From positions 2,607,235 through 2,671,234 of the forward strand of contig NZ_WOTN01000001.1 in assembly GCF_010993745.1 (NCBI RefSeq): a stretch of DNA of 64,000 nt, written 5' to 3'. Under the pieces are notes generated by a model. That model ran no database searches. It saw only the letters and a program-made list of their open reading frames with translations, and had not been told where the DNA came from. Position 1 is the stretch's first letter. The number at the start of each line of letters is the position of its first letter. Position numbers and translations under genes: made by a program. This DNA is from Fodinicola acaciae. Its GTDB lineage: Bacteria > Actinomycetota > Actinomycetes > Mycobacteriales > HKI-0501. This document shows, piece after piece, positions 47,918 to 57,348 of this stretch.

Positions 47918-48322
47918 TCACCCGGCCAGAAAAGACAATCGGACCGATCTGTCCTGATTGTCGCCATTGGTGTCCACGAGGCACACACTCTGCCAGGTCC
48001 CGAGGGCCAGCCGCCCCTCGAGCACCGGTACGACCGTGAACGGCGCGACGAACGCCGGTACGACGTGGTCGCGGCCGTGTCCCGGCGAACCGTGCCGGTG
48101 CCGCCACCTGTCGTCGGTCGGCAGCAGCGTGTCCAGCGCCGCCAGCAGGTCGTCGTCGCTGCCGGCGCCGGTCTCCAGCACGGCCACACCGGCGGTCGCG
48201 TGCGGCACGAAGACGTGCAACAACCCGTCGCCGAAGTCGCTGACGAACCGCTCGCAGCGGGTCGTCAGGTCGACGACGGCCTGCCGCGGTCCGGTGCGTA
48301 CCGAAATGAGCGCGCTTTCCAT
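47918..48322 (-). CDS. yjbQ: YjbQ/UPF0047 family protein
   Basis: 134 residues with the family motifs GLLHVFVPHATAGVAVLE and GTWQSVCLVDTNG. E. coli YjbQ has weak thiamin-phosphate synthase activity; the true role is unsettled. ATG 48322 and GTG 48328 are both possible, neither with a clear ribosome site. It diverges from aceE. Confidence 0.88.
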   Translation of the reverse strand: MESALISVRTGPRQAVVDLTTRCERFVSDFGDGLLHVFVPHATAGVAVLETGAGSDDDLLAALDTLLPTDDRWRHRHGSPGHGRDHVVPAFVAPFTVVPVLEGRLALGTWQSVCLVDTNGDNQDRSVRLSFLAG

Positions 48323-48450
48323 GGCCACTAGGGTGCACCAACGAGGCTCACATATCCGGATGACACCCCAGCGGACCTAAGATGGACGTCAAGTCCACGC
48401 ACTCGCGCAACCCGCGAGTGAGCAGGCCCTGAATCGAGAAGGACAACACC

Positions 48451-51207
48451 TTGACGTCCGTACCCGAGCGACCGCCGGTCATCATCGGCGGCCTCCCCAG
48501 CCAGCTGCCCGACATCGACCCGGAAGAGACCGCGGAGTGGATCGAGTCGCTCGACGCGGTGATCGACAACGCCGGCAAGACCCGGGCCCGATATCTGATG
48601 ATGCGGCTGATGGAGCGTACGCGTGAGCGCCAGGTCGGCGTGCCGCTGCTGCGCAACACGGACTACATCAACACCATCCCGCCGGCGAAGGAGCCGTGGT
48701 TCCCCGGCGACGAGTACGTCGAGCGCCGCATCCGCGCGTACGTCCGGTGGAACGCCGCCATGCTGGTGCACCGCGCCCAGCGGCCCGGCATCGAGGTCGG
48801 CGGCCACATCTCCACGTACGCCTCCTCCGCGAGCCTTTACGAGGTCGGCTTCAACCACTTCTTCCGTGGCAAGGACCACCCCGGCGGCGGCGACCAGATC
48901 TTCTTCCAGGGCCACGCCTCCCCCGGCATGTACGCGCGCGCCTACCTGGAGGGCCGGCTGACCGAGGCCCAGCTGGACGGCTTCCGGCAGGAGCTCTCGC
49001 ACACCGAGGGCGGCCTCCCGTCGTATCCGCATCCGCGGCTGATGCCGGACTTCTGGGAGTTTCCGACCGTGTCGATGGGGCTCGGCCCGATCAACGCGAT
49101 CTACCAGGCCCGGTTCAACAAATACCTGCACGCCAGGGGCATCAGGGACACCAGCCAGCAGCACGTGTGGGCCTTCCTCGGCGACGGCGAGATGGACGAG
49201 CCGGAGTCGCTCGGCGAGATCGGCCTGGCCGCGCGCGAGGAGCTGGACAACCTCACCTTCGTGATCAACTGCAACCTGCAGCGCCTGGACGGCCCGGTAC
49301 GCGGCAACGGCAAGATCATCCAGGAGCTGGAGTCGTTCTTCCGCGGCGCCGGCTGGAACGTGATCAAGGTGATCTGGGGCCGCGAGTGGGACCCGCTGCT
49401 GGCCGCCGACCGCGACGGCGCGCTGGTCAACGTCATGAACACCACGCCGGACGGTTCCTACCAGACCTACAAGGCCGAGTCCGGCGCGTTCGTCCGCGAG
49501 CACTTCTTCGGCCAGGACCCGCGCACCCGCAAGATGGTCGAGAACATGACCGACGAGGAGATCTGGAACCTCAAGCGCGGCGGCCACGACTACCGCAAGC
49601 TGTACGCGGCCTACAAGGCGGCCACCGAGCACCAGGGCCAGCCGACGGTCATCCTCGCCAAGACGATCAAGGGCTGGACGCTGGGCAGTCACTTCGAGGG
49701 CCGCAACGCCACCCACCAGATGAAGAAGCTGACCGTGGAGGACCTGAAGGGCTTCCGCGACCGGCTCTACCTGGACATCCCTGACTCGGCTCTGGACAAG
49801 TACCTGCCGCCGTACTATCACCCCGGCAAGGACAGCGACGAGTACGAGTACATGATGGAGCGCCGCAAGACCCTCGGTGGCTTCCTGCCGGACCGGCGGT
49901 CCAAGGGCAAGACGCTGATCCTGCCCGGCCCGGAGGCGTACAAGCAGCTGGAGAAGGGCTCCGGCAAGCAGAAGATCGCCACCACCATGGCCTTCGTGCG
50001 GCTGCTCAAGGACCTGATGCGCGACAAGGAGATCGGCGCGCGGTTCGTGCCGATCATCCCTGACGAGGCGCGCACATTCGGCATGGACTCGCTGTTCCCG
50101 ACGGCCAAGATCTACTCGCCGCACGGCCAGGGCTACATCTCGGTCGACCGCGAGCTGATGCTGGCCTACAAGGAGTCGACCTCTGGCCAGATCCTGCACG
50201 AAGGCATCAACGAGGCCGGCTCGACCGCGTCGTTCACCGCCGCCGGCACGTCGTACGCGACGCACGGCGAGCCGATGATCCCGGTCTACATCTTCTACTC
50301 GATGTTCGGCTTCCAGCGCACCGGTGACGCCTTCTGGGCGGCCGCCGACCAGATGGCCCGCGGCTTCGTGCTCGGCGCGACCGCTGGCCGTACGACGCTC
50401 AACGGCGAGGGCCTGCAGCACGAGGACGGCCATTCGCTGCTGTTGGCGGCCACCAACCCGGCTGTCGTCGCGTACGACCCGGCGTGGGCCTTCGAGGTGT
50501 CGGTGATCGTCGAGGACGCGCTGCGGCGGATGTACGGCGACAAGCCGGAGGACATCTTCTACTACCTGACCGTCTACAACGAGCCGTACAACCAGCCGGC
50601 CTTCCCGACCGAGCTGGACCAGGAGCAGGTCCGGGAAGGCATCCGGCGCGGCATCTACCGGTATGCGAAGGCACCGGAGGTCGGCGATGACGCGCAGCCG
50701 GCGCAGATCCTCGCGTCCGGTGTGGCGATGCAGGCGGCGATGAAGGCGCAGCGGCTGCTCGCCGAGGAGTGGGGTGTGGCCGCCGACGTGTGGTCGGTGA
50801 CCTCGTGGACCGAGCTGCGCCGCAACGCGGTGGCCGCCGAGCAGGCCGCGCTGCTGTCCAACGACCCGGCCCCGGTGACGCCGCACATCGCCGAGGCGCT
50901 GGCCGACGCGCACGGTCCGGTTGTGGCGGTCAGCGACTACATGCGCGCCGTGCCGGACCTGATCCGGCAGTGGGTCCCGAACGACTTCGTGTCGTTGGGG
51001 ACCGACGGCTTCGGCCGCTCGGACACGCGGCCTGCGCTGCGCCGCTTCTTCCACGTGGACGCCGAGTCGATCGCGGTCGCGGCGCTGCGGCAGCTGGCCC
51101 GCTCCGGCGCGGTGTCCGCGGATGTCGTGAAGAACGCTCAGGAGAAATACCGGCTCGATGACGTATCGGCCGCGCCGCCCGCCGAAAACCCCGGCGGCGA
51201 GAGCTAG
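48451..51207 (+). CDS. aceE: Pyruvate dehydrogenase E1 component (homodimeric)
   Basis: 918 residues, full-length AceE. The active-site histidine region reads [15 protein letters not shown], the TPP-binding motif is [24 protein letters not shown], and transketolase-like C-terminal domains follow. It decarboxylates pyruvate and acetylates the E2 lipoyl domain in the PDH complex. TTG start at 48451 with GAAGGA 7 nt upstream. It ends at a strong terminator. Confidence 0.97.
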   Translation: MTSVPERPPVIIGGLPSQLPDIDPEETAEWIESLDAVIDNAGKTRARYLMMRLMERTRERQVGVPLLRNTDYINTIPPAKEPWFPGDEYVERRIRAYVRWNAAMLVHRAQRPGIEVGGHISTYASSASLYEVGFNHFFRGKDHPGGGDQIFFQGHASPGMYARAYLEGRLTEAQLDGFRQELSHTEGGLPSYPHPRLMPDFWEFPTVSMGLGPINAIYQARFNKYLHARGIRDTSQQHVWAFLGDGEMDEPESLGEIGLAAREELDNLTFVINCNLQRLDGPVRGNGKIIQELESFFRGAGWNVIKVIWGREWDPLLAADRDGALVNVMNTTPDGSYQTYKAESGAFVREHFFGQDPRTRKMVENMTDEEIWNLKRGGHDYRKLYAAYKAATEHQGQPTVILAKTIKGWTLGSHFEGRNATHQMKKLTVEDLKGFRDRLYLDIPDSALDKYLPPYYHPGKDSDEYEYMMERRKTLGGFLPDRRSKGKTLILPGPEAYKQLEKGSGKQKIATTMAFVRLLKDLMRDKEIGARFVPIIPDEARTFGMDSLFPTAKIYSPHGQGYISVDRELMLAYKESTSGQILHEGINEAGSTASFTAAGTSYATHGEPMIPVYIFYSMFGFQRTGDAFWAAADQMARGFVLGATAGRTTLNGEGLQHEDGHSLLLAATNPAVVAYDPAWAFEVSVIVEDALRRMYGDKPEDIFYYLTVYNEPYNQPAFPTELDQEQVREGIRRGIYRYAKAPEVGDDAQPAQILASGVAMQAAMKAQRLLAEEWGVAADVWSVTSWTELRRNAVAAEQAALLSNDPAPVTPHIAEALADAHGPVVAVSDYMRAVPDLIRQWVPNDFVSLGTDGFGRSDTRPALRRFFHVDAESIAVAALRQLARSGAVSADVVKNAQEKYRLDDVSAAPPAENPGGES

Positions 51208-51212
51208 CGAAT

Positions 51213-51267
51213 CACCGCGAGGGTGACGTTTTGCCGGTTTGGCCGTCAAAACGTCCGCCTCGCGGTG
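51213..51267 (+). terminator. Terminator of aceE
   Basis: Long hairpin: 51213-51233 (CACCGCGAGG...GACGTTTTG) pairs with 51247-51267 (CAAAACGTC...CCTCGCGGTG), interrupted by one 2-nt mismatch. It starts 6 nt after the stop codon. Confidence 0.8.
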
Positions 51268-51358
51268 GCCGTGGATTTTCACGGCGCGATCGTGCAACCG
51301 ATCGGGGCTGTGGACCCGTCCCTGAAGTGCTGCGGTTTCGGGGGAAGCGGGGTCCGCG

Positions 51359-51718
51359 ATGGCGTACGGCGAGCTGGTGTCGACAGTGCCGGTGGACGCA
51401 CCGGTCGTCATCTGGCGACGACGCGCGTACCGGTCGCGGCCCCTCTTCGCGGCAGGTACGGAAGGCATCTGGTGGCGGCGCGGAGGCGTGTTCGGCGGCC
51501 AGGTCTGGCGGCTGCCGTGGTCGGCGATCGACCGTACGACCTGTGACAGCTCGCGGCTGGTTTTCACGATCACCAAAGCCGCGACGGTGTCCGATCCGGC
51601 ACTGCCGGCGGTGATCGCCGTCCGGCTCGGCGACTGCCGGCAGTACGGCCGGCCGCTGCCGGACGCCGACATCGGCAGCGTGCTGGAACGCCTGTCCGGC
51701 GGCTGGGTCCGAGGATGA
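51359..51718 (+). CDS. Small PH-like repeat protein
   Basis: 119 residues, not a named family. It contains VPVDAPVVIWRRRAY, GIWWRRGGVFGGQVWRLPWSAI and a C-terminal RLGDCRQYGRPLP. These blocks recur in the next gene (VPADAPVVIWRPR, GFWWRRRRVRRLPWSAV, LGNCRRRDGPPVP), so the two arose by duplication. The W..LPWSAI strand-turn pattern resembles bacterial PH domains. The TGA overlaps the next ATG (ATGA). Confidence 0.65.
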   Translation: MAYGELVSTVPVDAPVVIWRRRAYRSRPLFAAGTEGIWWRRGGVFGGQVWRLPWSAIDRTTCDSSRLVFTITKAATVSDPALPAVIAVRLGDCRQYGRPLPDADIGSVLERLSGGWVRG

Positions 51719-52587
51719 CGGCCAACATTGAGCCGCTGAAGAAGGTGCCGGCGGACGCGCCGGTCGTGATCTGGCGGCCGCGCCGGCATCTGGGCCCACG
51801 GCAGATCGTCAGCGCCATCGCCGTCGGCATCGTCTTTCCCGTGCTCCTGCGGGCCGCCGGCGTCCAGAGGCAGCTTCCCGTCAACGCCTGGATCGGGATC
51901 GGTGTGACAGCGGCCAGCGTGCTGTTTGTGGCGATCGGCGCGTACGCGGGACGGCAGACGGAGCCAACGCTCGCGGCCGACTCGTCCGGATTCTGGTGGC
52001 GCCGCAGACGGGTGCGGCGGCTGCCCTGGTCGGCGGTCGCGAACGTGACGGCTCAGTACACCTGGTTCGGCCGCGCACAGCTGCGGTTGACCGTCACTCC
52101 GGTCGCGGTGGACTCCGAGCCTTCGCTGCCTCGAATGATCAAGGTGCCGCTGGGCAACTGCCGCCGCCGTGACGGCCCACCGGTGCCGCCCAACGAGGTC
52201 CTGCTCGTCCTGCGGCAGCTCGGCAGCCACCGGGACGCCATACAGGCCAGGCCGACACCGCAACCGATCGTGATCCGCCGCAGATATCTCGGCGACCATG
52301 GCCGGGTCTTCGCCGCCGACCAGCGCGGCGTCTGGTACATGGCACACGGACGGCGACTGCAGTTCGCGCCGTGGTCGGCGGTCGGTTGGATCGCCGAGCG
52401 ACGCGATGTCCAGACGCGAAGCCTGGTGATCGGCTCGTCCGGAGATCCACTACCCGGCACGAGCGGGTCGCGGCAGGTGGAGATCGTCATCATCAGCCGA
52501 TACTGGGGACTGTCGTCCAGCACCAACCTGGAGCCATTGCTGCGCGACCTGTACGAGCTGTCCGGCGGACGGGTGAAGGTGCGCTGA
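51715..52587 (+). CDS. Membrane-associated protein with two PH-like modules
   Basis: 290 residues. Two membrane helices at about 30-48 and 58-78 are followed by module 1 (about 82-160, GFWWRRRRVRRLPWSAV) and module 2 (about 175-285, GVWYMAHGRRLQFAPWSAVGW). It is related to the upstream small protein. Function unknown; membrane-localised scaffolding is a guess. ATG 51715 overlaps the preceding stop. Confidence 0.65.
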   Translation: MTANIEPLKKVPADAPVVIWRPRRHLGPRQIVSAIAVGIVFPVLLRAAGVQRQLPVNAWIGIGVTAASVLFVAIGAYAGRQTEPTLAADSSGFWWRRRRVRRLPWSAVANVTAQYTWFGRAQLRLTVTPVAVDSEPSLPRMIKVPLGNCRRRDGPPVPPNEVLLVLRQLGSHRDAIQARPTPQPIVIRRRYLGDHGRVFAADQRGVWYMAHGRRLQFAPWSAVGWIAERRDVQTRSLVIGSSGDPLPGTSGSRQVEIVIISRYWGLSSSTNLEPLLRDLYELSGGRVKVR

Positions 52588-52589
52588 GG

Positions 52590-53330
52590 TCAGCCGGCGA
52601 TGACCTTCAGGAGCGCGTCGGGGCTCTCGATCTGTGGGACGTGGCCGGTGTCCGCCAGCAGCTCGAAGCGCGCACCTGGGATCGCCGCCGCGTACGCCCG
52701 GCCGTAGTCCGGATCGCAGATGCCGTCGCTGTCCCCCCACACGACCAGGGTCGGCGTGGCGATGGCGGCGAGCCGGCCGCGGAGCGTGCCGTCGGTCATG
52801 TCACCGGCGTACGTCCGCAGGGTCGCGCGGTTGGCCGCCAGCGCGGCGCGTTGCGCGTCGGTGAAGGTGGTCGGGTCGATCCGGTATGGCTCCGGGTCGT
52901 GGTAGCTCAGCTCGGCGATCTGGCCGAGGTCGAGACCGAAGATGTCGGCGACCGGATGCCCGTCGACCACGATGCCGACCGCGTCTACCAGGATCGTACG
53001 GCCGATCCGCGCGCTGCCGGCGAGTGCCAGCTCAGCGGCGATCCAGCCGCCGACGGAGTTGCCGATCACGATGACGTCGTCGAGCCCCAGCTCTTCCAGC
53101 AGCGCCGCGTAGACCTCGGCGAGGCCGCGTACGCTGTCCAACCACGCCGGCCGCGGCGTGCCGTCGAAGCCTGGATGCGTCGGCACCAGCACGCGGCCGT
53201 CCAGTCGCGCGGCGAAGCCGGCCACCGAGGCCGGTCCGGCGCCGCCGTGCAGCAGCAGACACGGCTGGCCGGTGCCGCTGTCGGCCACCGTCACGTCGAC
53301 CGACCCGCCGCGAGAAACAACCACTGTCAT
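52590..53330 (-). CDS. Alpha/beta hydrolase
   Basis: 246 residues. LLLHGGAGPASVAGFA is the oxyanion loop, nucleophile Ser in IGNSVGGWIAAE, Asp in VVWGDSDGICDP, and His in DTGHVPQIESPDAL: a complete triad. It diverges from a MarR regulator across two operators, so it is probably MarR-controlled and acts on a small aromatic or ester compound. Confidence 0.88.
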   Translation of the reverse strand: MTVVVSRGGSVDVTVADSGTGQPCLLLHGGAGPASVAGFAARLDGRVLVPTHPGFDGTPRPAWLDSVRGLAEVYAALLEELGLDDVIVIGNSVGGWIAAELALAGSARIGRTILVDAVGIVVDGHPVADIFGLDLGQIAELSYHDPEPYRIDPTTFTDAQRAALAANRATLRTYAGDMTDGTLRGRLAAIATPTLVVWGDSDGICDPDYGRAYAAAIPGARFELLADTGHVPQIESPDALLKVIAG

Positions 53331-53355
53331 CGGAGCCTCCTCAAGTTATCAGCAA

Positions 53356-53381
53356 CCTTATACAAGGAACCTTAGATAAGG
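53356..53381. promoter_or_regulatory. Two MarR-type palindromes CCTTN4AAGG
   Basis: CCTTATACAAGG at 53356-53367 and CCTTAGATAAGG at 53370-53381, 14 bp centre to centre, so on nearly the same helix face side. They are flanked by an outer GTTATC (53345) and GATAAC (53389) pair. They lie in the 64-bp divergent hydrolase/MarR gap. Confidence 0.65.
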
Positions 53382-53394
53382 AAGCTGCGATAAC

Positions 53395-53817
53395 ATGCTG
53401 ATCATGAGTCGATCGCCGCAGGAGGTTGGTCTGCTGGTGAAGCGCCTGCAGCACCGGCACCACCGCGCGCTCACCGAGGCGCTGACCGACCTCGGCGTGT
53501 CGCTGGTGCAGTGGGACACGCTGCGGCACCTGCACCGGCATCCGGAGGCGTCGCTGCACGACCTGGCGCAGCTGACCTTCCAGACCGACCAGTCGTTCGG
53601 GTCGTTGGCGACGCGGATGGTCGACCGCGGCCTGATCGAACGCGTGCCGGGGCCGGGTCGCGCGGTCCGGCACCGCCTCACCGAGCGCGGCGAGGAGGTC
53701 CGGCGCGCCGGTCAGGCTCGAGCCGACCGGGTGCTTCGCAAGTCGTTCACACCGCTCGACGCGGCGCAGCTCGACACGCTCGGCGACCTGCTCGACCTGC
53801 TCCTAGGTGAGCAATAG
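53395..53817 (+). CDS. MarR-family transcriptional regulator
   Basis: 140 residues. The winged helix has LVQWDTLRHLHRHPEASLHDLAQ and TDQSFGSLATRMVDRGLIERV. No ribosome site before ATG 53395 or 53404, so it is probably leaderless. The 3' end overlaps the convergent LanC-like gene by 15 nt. Confidence 0.9.
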   Translation: MLIMSRSPQEVGLLVKRLQHRHHRALTEALTDLGVSLVQWDTLRHLHRHPEASLHDLAQLTFQTDQSFGSLATRMVDRGLIERVPGPGRAVRHRLTERGEEVRRAGQARADRVLRKSFTPLDAAQLDTLGDLLDLLLGEQ

Positions 53818-55074
53818 CGCGGCGTCCCAGGACGTACGCGGCGGCACACCGGTCGCATACGCGTGCAACGCCAACGCGACACCAGCCGCGCCGTCCAGAA
53901 ACCCCGGCCGATCGGCCGGCCGCGGCGCGACCGACTGCACGTACCGGAACCCAAACGGACTGCCCGGGTCGTACGCGTCCAACACCCGCGCAGCGAGCGA
54001 TCCGGCGGCCAGTTCGTAGCGCTCGTCGCGGGTGTCGGCGAGCATCCGCAGCGCGATCTGGAGCAGTCCGGACCAGCCATGACACAGGCCAGGATCGTGC
54101 AGCGTCTCGTCGCTCGCCGTCGCGATCGCGCCGATCACCGCCTCGCAGCCGTCGGCCTGCCAGTCCGTACGGTCGAGCGCGGCTCCGGCCAGGAACAGGG
54201 CACGGCCGATCCCGGCGGCGCCATAGCACCAGGCGTCCCTGCCGCGCTCCGGCGGCGACCAGCCGCGGTGGTCGGTGACGCCGGCCCACAGCGGCCAGTA
54301 CGGACCGGAGCCGTCGGTCGTACGCCACCGCCGCAGGATCGCGACGATCGCCGCGATCGCCTCGTCCTGGCCGGCGACCCGGTGGCCGGCCAGCCGGCTG
54401 ACCGCGAGCAGCGCCAGCGGTCCGGCCACGCCGTGCGCGAGGCCGAGGTTGACGCAGGCCTTGTCGCCTGCGCCGGACAGCCAGGCCGCCGTGGACACGC
54501 CGTCGACGCGCACGTCCGGAGCGAGCGCGATCGCGACCAGCCCCTCCAACACGTCGGTCAGAGCCGCATCGCCTCGCGCCAACAAATAGCGGCCAAGGCC
54601 GGCGACACCGCTGATCACGTCGTAGCGCTCGTCCGCACCAACCGGCTGGCCAGCGCGTACGGCCGTCACGGTCTCGCGGCATCGCTCGACCACGCGCGCG
54701 GCGATGTGCCGGTCGAGACGTTCCAGCATCTCCGCGTAACCGCCGTACGCGGTCGCCGCTGCGTGGCCGGCGAAGGCGAGCGCGGCGGCGCCGCGAAACA
54801 GCCGCGGCCGGCTACCGCGTACGACACCAGTGGCGGCGGTCAGATGACGATGAGCGACGGCACGGTACGCGGCATCGCCAGCGGCGAGCTCGGCGAACAG
54901 CAGCGCGATCCCGGGATGGCCGTCGCCGAGCGTGTCCGGCCGCCACACCGGCATCGGCTCCGGCAGCGCGTCAAGCTGGTTGTCGGGCGCGCCGGCGACT
55001 GCCGCGACGGCGGTGGCGTCGGACAGCCTCGACGCGACCGTGGTGACGACCGCCGCCGCCTCTTCACGCCCCAC
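53803..55074 (-). CDS. LanC-like lanthionine cyclase (stand-alone)
   Basis: 423 residues of the alpha/alpha-toroid LanC fold. GxxG repeats include DGHPGIALLFAELAAG, ISGVAGLGRYLLARG, LAHGVAGPLALLA and DGAAGVALALHA. The zinc ligands are visible as Cys in DAWCYGAAGIG and Cys-His in GLCHGWSG. It would add precursor Cys thiols to dehydrated Ser/Thr. GTG 55074 overlaps the upstream oxygenase gene by 11 nt; the start is less certain than the body. Last gene of a five-gene lanthipeptide-like operon. Confidence 0.85.
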   Translation of the reverse strand: MGREEAAAVVTTVASRLSDATAVAAVAGAPDNQLDALPEPMPVWRPDTLGDGHPGIALLFAELAAGDAAYRAVAHRHLTAATGVVRGSRPRLFRGAAALAFAGHAAATAYGGYAEMLERLDRHIAARVVERCRETVTAVRAGQPVGADERYDVISGVAGLGRYLLARGDAALTDVLEGLVAIALAPDVRVDGVSTAAWLSGAGDKACVNLGLAHGVAGPLALLAVSRLAGHRVAGQDEAIAAIVAILRRWRTTDGSGPYWPLWAGVTDHRGWSPPERGRDAWCYGAAGIGRALFLAGAALDRTDWQADGCEAVIGAIATASDETLHDPGLCHGWSGLLQIALRMLADTRDERYELAAGSLAARVLDAYDPGSPFGFRYVQSVAPRPADRPGFLDGAAGVALALHAYATGVPPRTSWDAALLLT

Positions 55075-56269
55075 GCCGTACGGCCCGGAACGTTTCCAGC
55101 GTCTCCAACAGTCGCCTGGCCGCCGCCCGGTCGGATTCCGGCAGGTCAGCGACCCGCACCGGCTCATCGGCCCGCAGTCGGTCGACGACCGCCGCGGTCG
55201 CCGGCACGAGCCTTACGGTGTGTCCGTTGGCGGCGCACAGGCCGTCCGCGGAGACGAGCTCGGCGGCACGCCGGACGGTCGTCGTGTCCGGCAGATCGCG
55301 GCGGACCTCCGGTGGCGGCACCGGCCGGAATCCGCCGGCCGTGCGGTGGCGCAGCGACCGATCGACCGTACGCTCGTCTATGGCAAATGTCCGGAAATAC
55401 GACAGCGCTTCGGCGAACACCGGCGGCAGCGAGTCATCCAACGCGTCGTCGGCTGTGGCAACAGACAATGGCGCGTCCGGTCGCGGAAACTGGCCGAGGG
55501 CATTGGCCGCATCGGCGACGGTCGCCGGATCGAGATCCAGGACGAGATCGTCGAGGTCATAGCTCGCGCGGTGGTTCTCCCGCGGTACGCCGACGTTGAC
55601 GCTGGTCGCCGGCCCGTCGCCGGCGCTCTCCCCCACGTGGTAATAACTGGACGGCCAGTAGAGCAGCTCGCCGGGACCGACCTCGACGGCGAACGACTCG
55701 GCCAGATACGGCTGGTAGTCCAGCACCGTGCTGACCTCCTCCGACCACGGCCGGCCCGGCCAGAAGCGCATCCGCTTGCGGCCGGTCAGGCCGAACATGA
55801 AGGTGGCGAAGCGGTCCTTGTGGACGCCGACCGGACTGTGCTCGTACGTGCCGTGGAACATCGTCGTGATCGCGCCGCTGAGCGGCTGACCGACCCGTTG
55901 CCACAGGCCCGCATAGAAGTCGCGCTCGCGTTGCCACTGCGGATACGAGAAGGCGTGGAAGGCGTGCAGGATCAGCGCGTACCGGCGCCCGCCCACGAGC
56001 TCGGCGACGCGCTTCTGATAGCCGGCGAGCGAGCCGTCGGACGGCTCCGGCAGGAAGTCGCCGGGGACGACCTGTTGGCGGCGCTCGACGGTGAACTGCG
56101 CGTTTGGCGCAAACCTGTCCGGTCGCGGCGGCCGGCCGGCCAGCACGGCGGCCTGGAAGACCTCGTGCGGCTCGAACGGCGGCCGCGGCAGCCGCCGGAC
56201 CAGCACCGGCTGGCGGTCCCAGCACCGGTCGGCGAACACGTCCCAGTCCAGGGACTCCATGACCAGCAC
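55064..56269 (-). CDS. JmjC/cupin-type Fe(II)/2-oxoglutarate oxygenase
   Basis: 401 residues. A JmjC-like double-stranded beta-helix spans about residues 100-235. Iron-binding triad: His150 and Asp152 in GVHKDRFATFMFG, His211 in SSYYHVGES. Lys165 in LTGRKRMRFWPG is a candidate 2-oxoglutarate contact. The C-terminal half resembles the winged/dimerisation part of YcfD/ROXA-type hydroxylases (RHRTAGGFRPVPPP). It probably hydroxylates the lanthipeptide precursor; Asn50 or Arg45 are candidate sites by analogy with FIH and YcfD. GTG 56269, with AAGGGG upstream, lies 2 nt after the previous stop. Confidence 0.8.
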   Translation of the reverse strand: MLVMESLDWDVFADRCWDRQPVLVRRLPRPPFEPHEVFQAAVLAGRPPRPDRFAPNAQFTVERRQQVVPGDFLPEPSDGSLAGYQKRVAELVGGRRYALILHAFHAFSYPQWQRERDFYAGLWQRVGQPLSGAITTMFHGTYEHSPVGVHKDRFATFMFGLTGRKRMRFWPGRPWSEEVSTVLDYQPYLAESFAVEVGPGELLYWPSSYYHVGESAGDGPATSVNVGVPRENHRASYDLDDLVLDLDPATVADAANALGQFPRPDAPLSVATADDALDDSLPPVFAEALSYFRTFAIDERTVDRSLRHRTAGGFRPVPPPEVRRDLPDTTTVRRAAELVSADGLCAANGHTVRLVPATAAVVDRLRADEPVRVADLPESDRAAARRLLETLETFRAVRRGA

Positions 56270-56271
56270 CG

Positions 56272-57348
56272 TTAGGTCCCCTTCTCGACGAGCTGGATCG
56301 CGTGCAGCCGATAGAACATGCCAAGCAGTGCGGTGACGCTGCCGCTGCGGTCGCCGGCTCCGACCGCCTGGCACAGGTCGCCGATGAGCACGTCCCGGTG
56401 CATCGGCAGCTCGGCCAGCACGCGCTCGGCGGCGCTTCCCGCCAGTGGTACGCCGTGGCCGTTCACGGCCCAGATCCACCGGCCCGGACCGTCCGGCAGC
56501 CGCAGTACGTCGGCGGTCCGGCGGACGCGGTCGCGTACGGTCAGCTCCACGGCCGCGCGCGGCGGCGGCACCGGCTCCAGGCCGCCGGCGGACCGCCGCT
56601 TGGCGACCTGCACCCGCAGCATGCGCTCGATGGCCGGGTCGCGTACGCACTCGCGCAACTCGGTGGCCACCGCGCCGACCTGCACCGCCGGGTCGCCGCC
56701 GAAGGGCACGGCGTCCGAGCCGCGACGAGCCTGCATCGCGTCGGCGAGCAGGTCCTTGACCGCGAGAAAGGCGAGGCGCTGGTCGGTCGGGACGCGCAGC
56801 CGGAGCACCAGGCAGCGCTCGTCGTACGTGAGCCGCGGCGCTTGCGGCCAGTAGGCGAGCTCGCCTTCGTGAACGGGACCGGAGTCGGCGCGTACGGTCC
56901 CGCGGAGGACCCACGCCAGCACGGCGTGCGTCGCGGTGTCGCTCTGGTCGGCGATGCGGTGGCCGATCACGAACTCTGGCACCACCGGCAGCAGCGGCCA
57001 GCCGACCAGCCGCCACAGCTCCGCCAGCCGATCGCGTACGGCCGACCAGAGCGCGAAATCCAGCAGCAGCGGCTGCTCGACGGTCAGCAGGCAGGCTTGG
57101 TCGAGCCGGTCCAGATAGCCGTCCAAGTCCGCGTCGCCGTCGCCGGGCAGCAGGCCGCCAGGTGCGCGGATCACGCCGTCGCCGGCGCGAAACCGTACGT
57201 CCGGCAGCGCCTGAAACCGGGTGCCGGCGCGAAACGGCGCGCTCGCGCGGACGATCGCGGCGAACACGTCCGCCGGCCCCAACGGCGGGGTCGCCGGGAC
57301 GACGACGGGGTCACGGTCCCAGTGCTCGGCGATCTCCGGCCAGGTCAC
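56272..57348 (-). CDS. Degenerate JmjC/cupin paralogue
   Basis: 358 residues, sharing with the next gene the C-terminal block KRRSAGGLEPVPPP and the overall layout. Where the partner has HKD this protein has SDT (IADQSDTATHAVLAWVLRG), and the distal YYH is absent (AYWPQAPRLTYDE). It therefore probably binds no iron and may be a non-catalytic partner or substrate-binding subunit. GTG 57348 overlaps the LanM-like stop (GTGA). Confidence 0.7.
   Translation of the reverse strand: MTWPEIAEHWDRDPVVVPATPPLGPADVFAAIVRASAPFRAGTRFQALPDVRFRAGDGVIRAPGGLLPGDGDADLDGYLDRLDQACLLTVEQPLLLDFALWSAVRDRLAELWRLVGWPLLPVVPEFVIGHRIADQSDTATHAVLAWVLRGTVRADSGPVHEGELAYWPQAPRLTYDERCLVLRLRVPTDQRLAFLAVKDLLADAMQARRGSDAVPFGGDPAVQVGAVATELRECVRDPAIERMLRVQVAKRRSAGGLEPVPPPRAAVELTVRDRVRRTADVLRLPDGPGRWIWAVNGHGVPLAGSAAERVLAELPMHRDVLIGDLCQAVGAGDRSGSVTALLGMFYRLHAIQLVEKGT

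Noticed and set aside
48328-52347. Very long minus-strand open frame antisense to aceE
   Set aside because: It is a high-GC shadow of the well-supported aceE gene, has no family motifs, and reads Arg/His/Val-rich low-complexity sequence.
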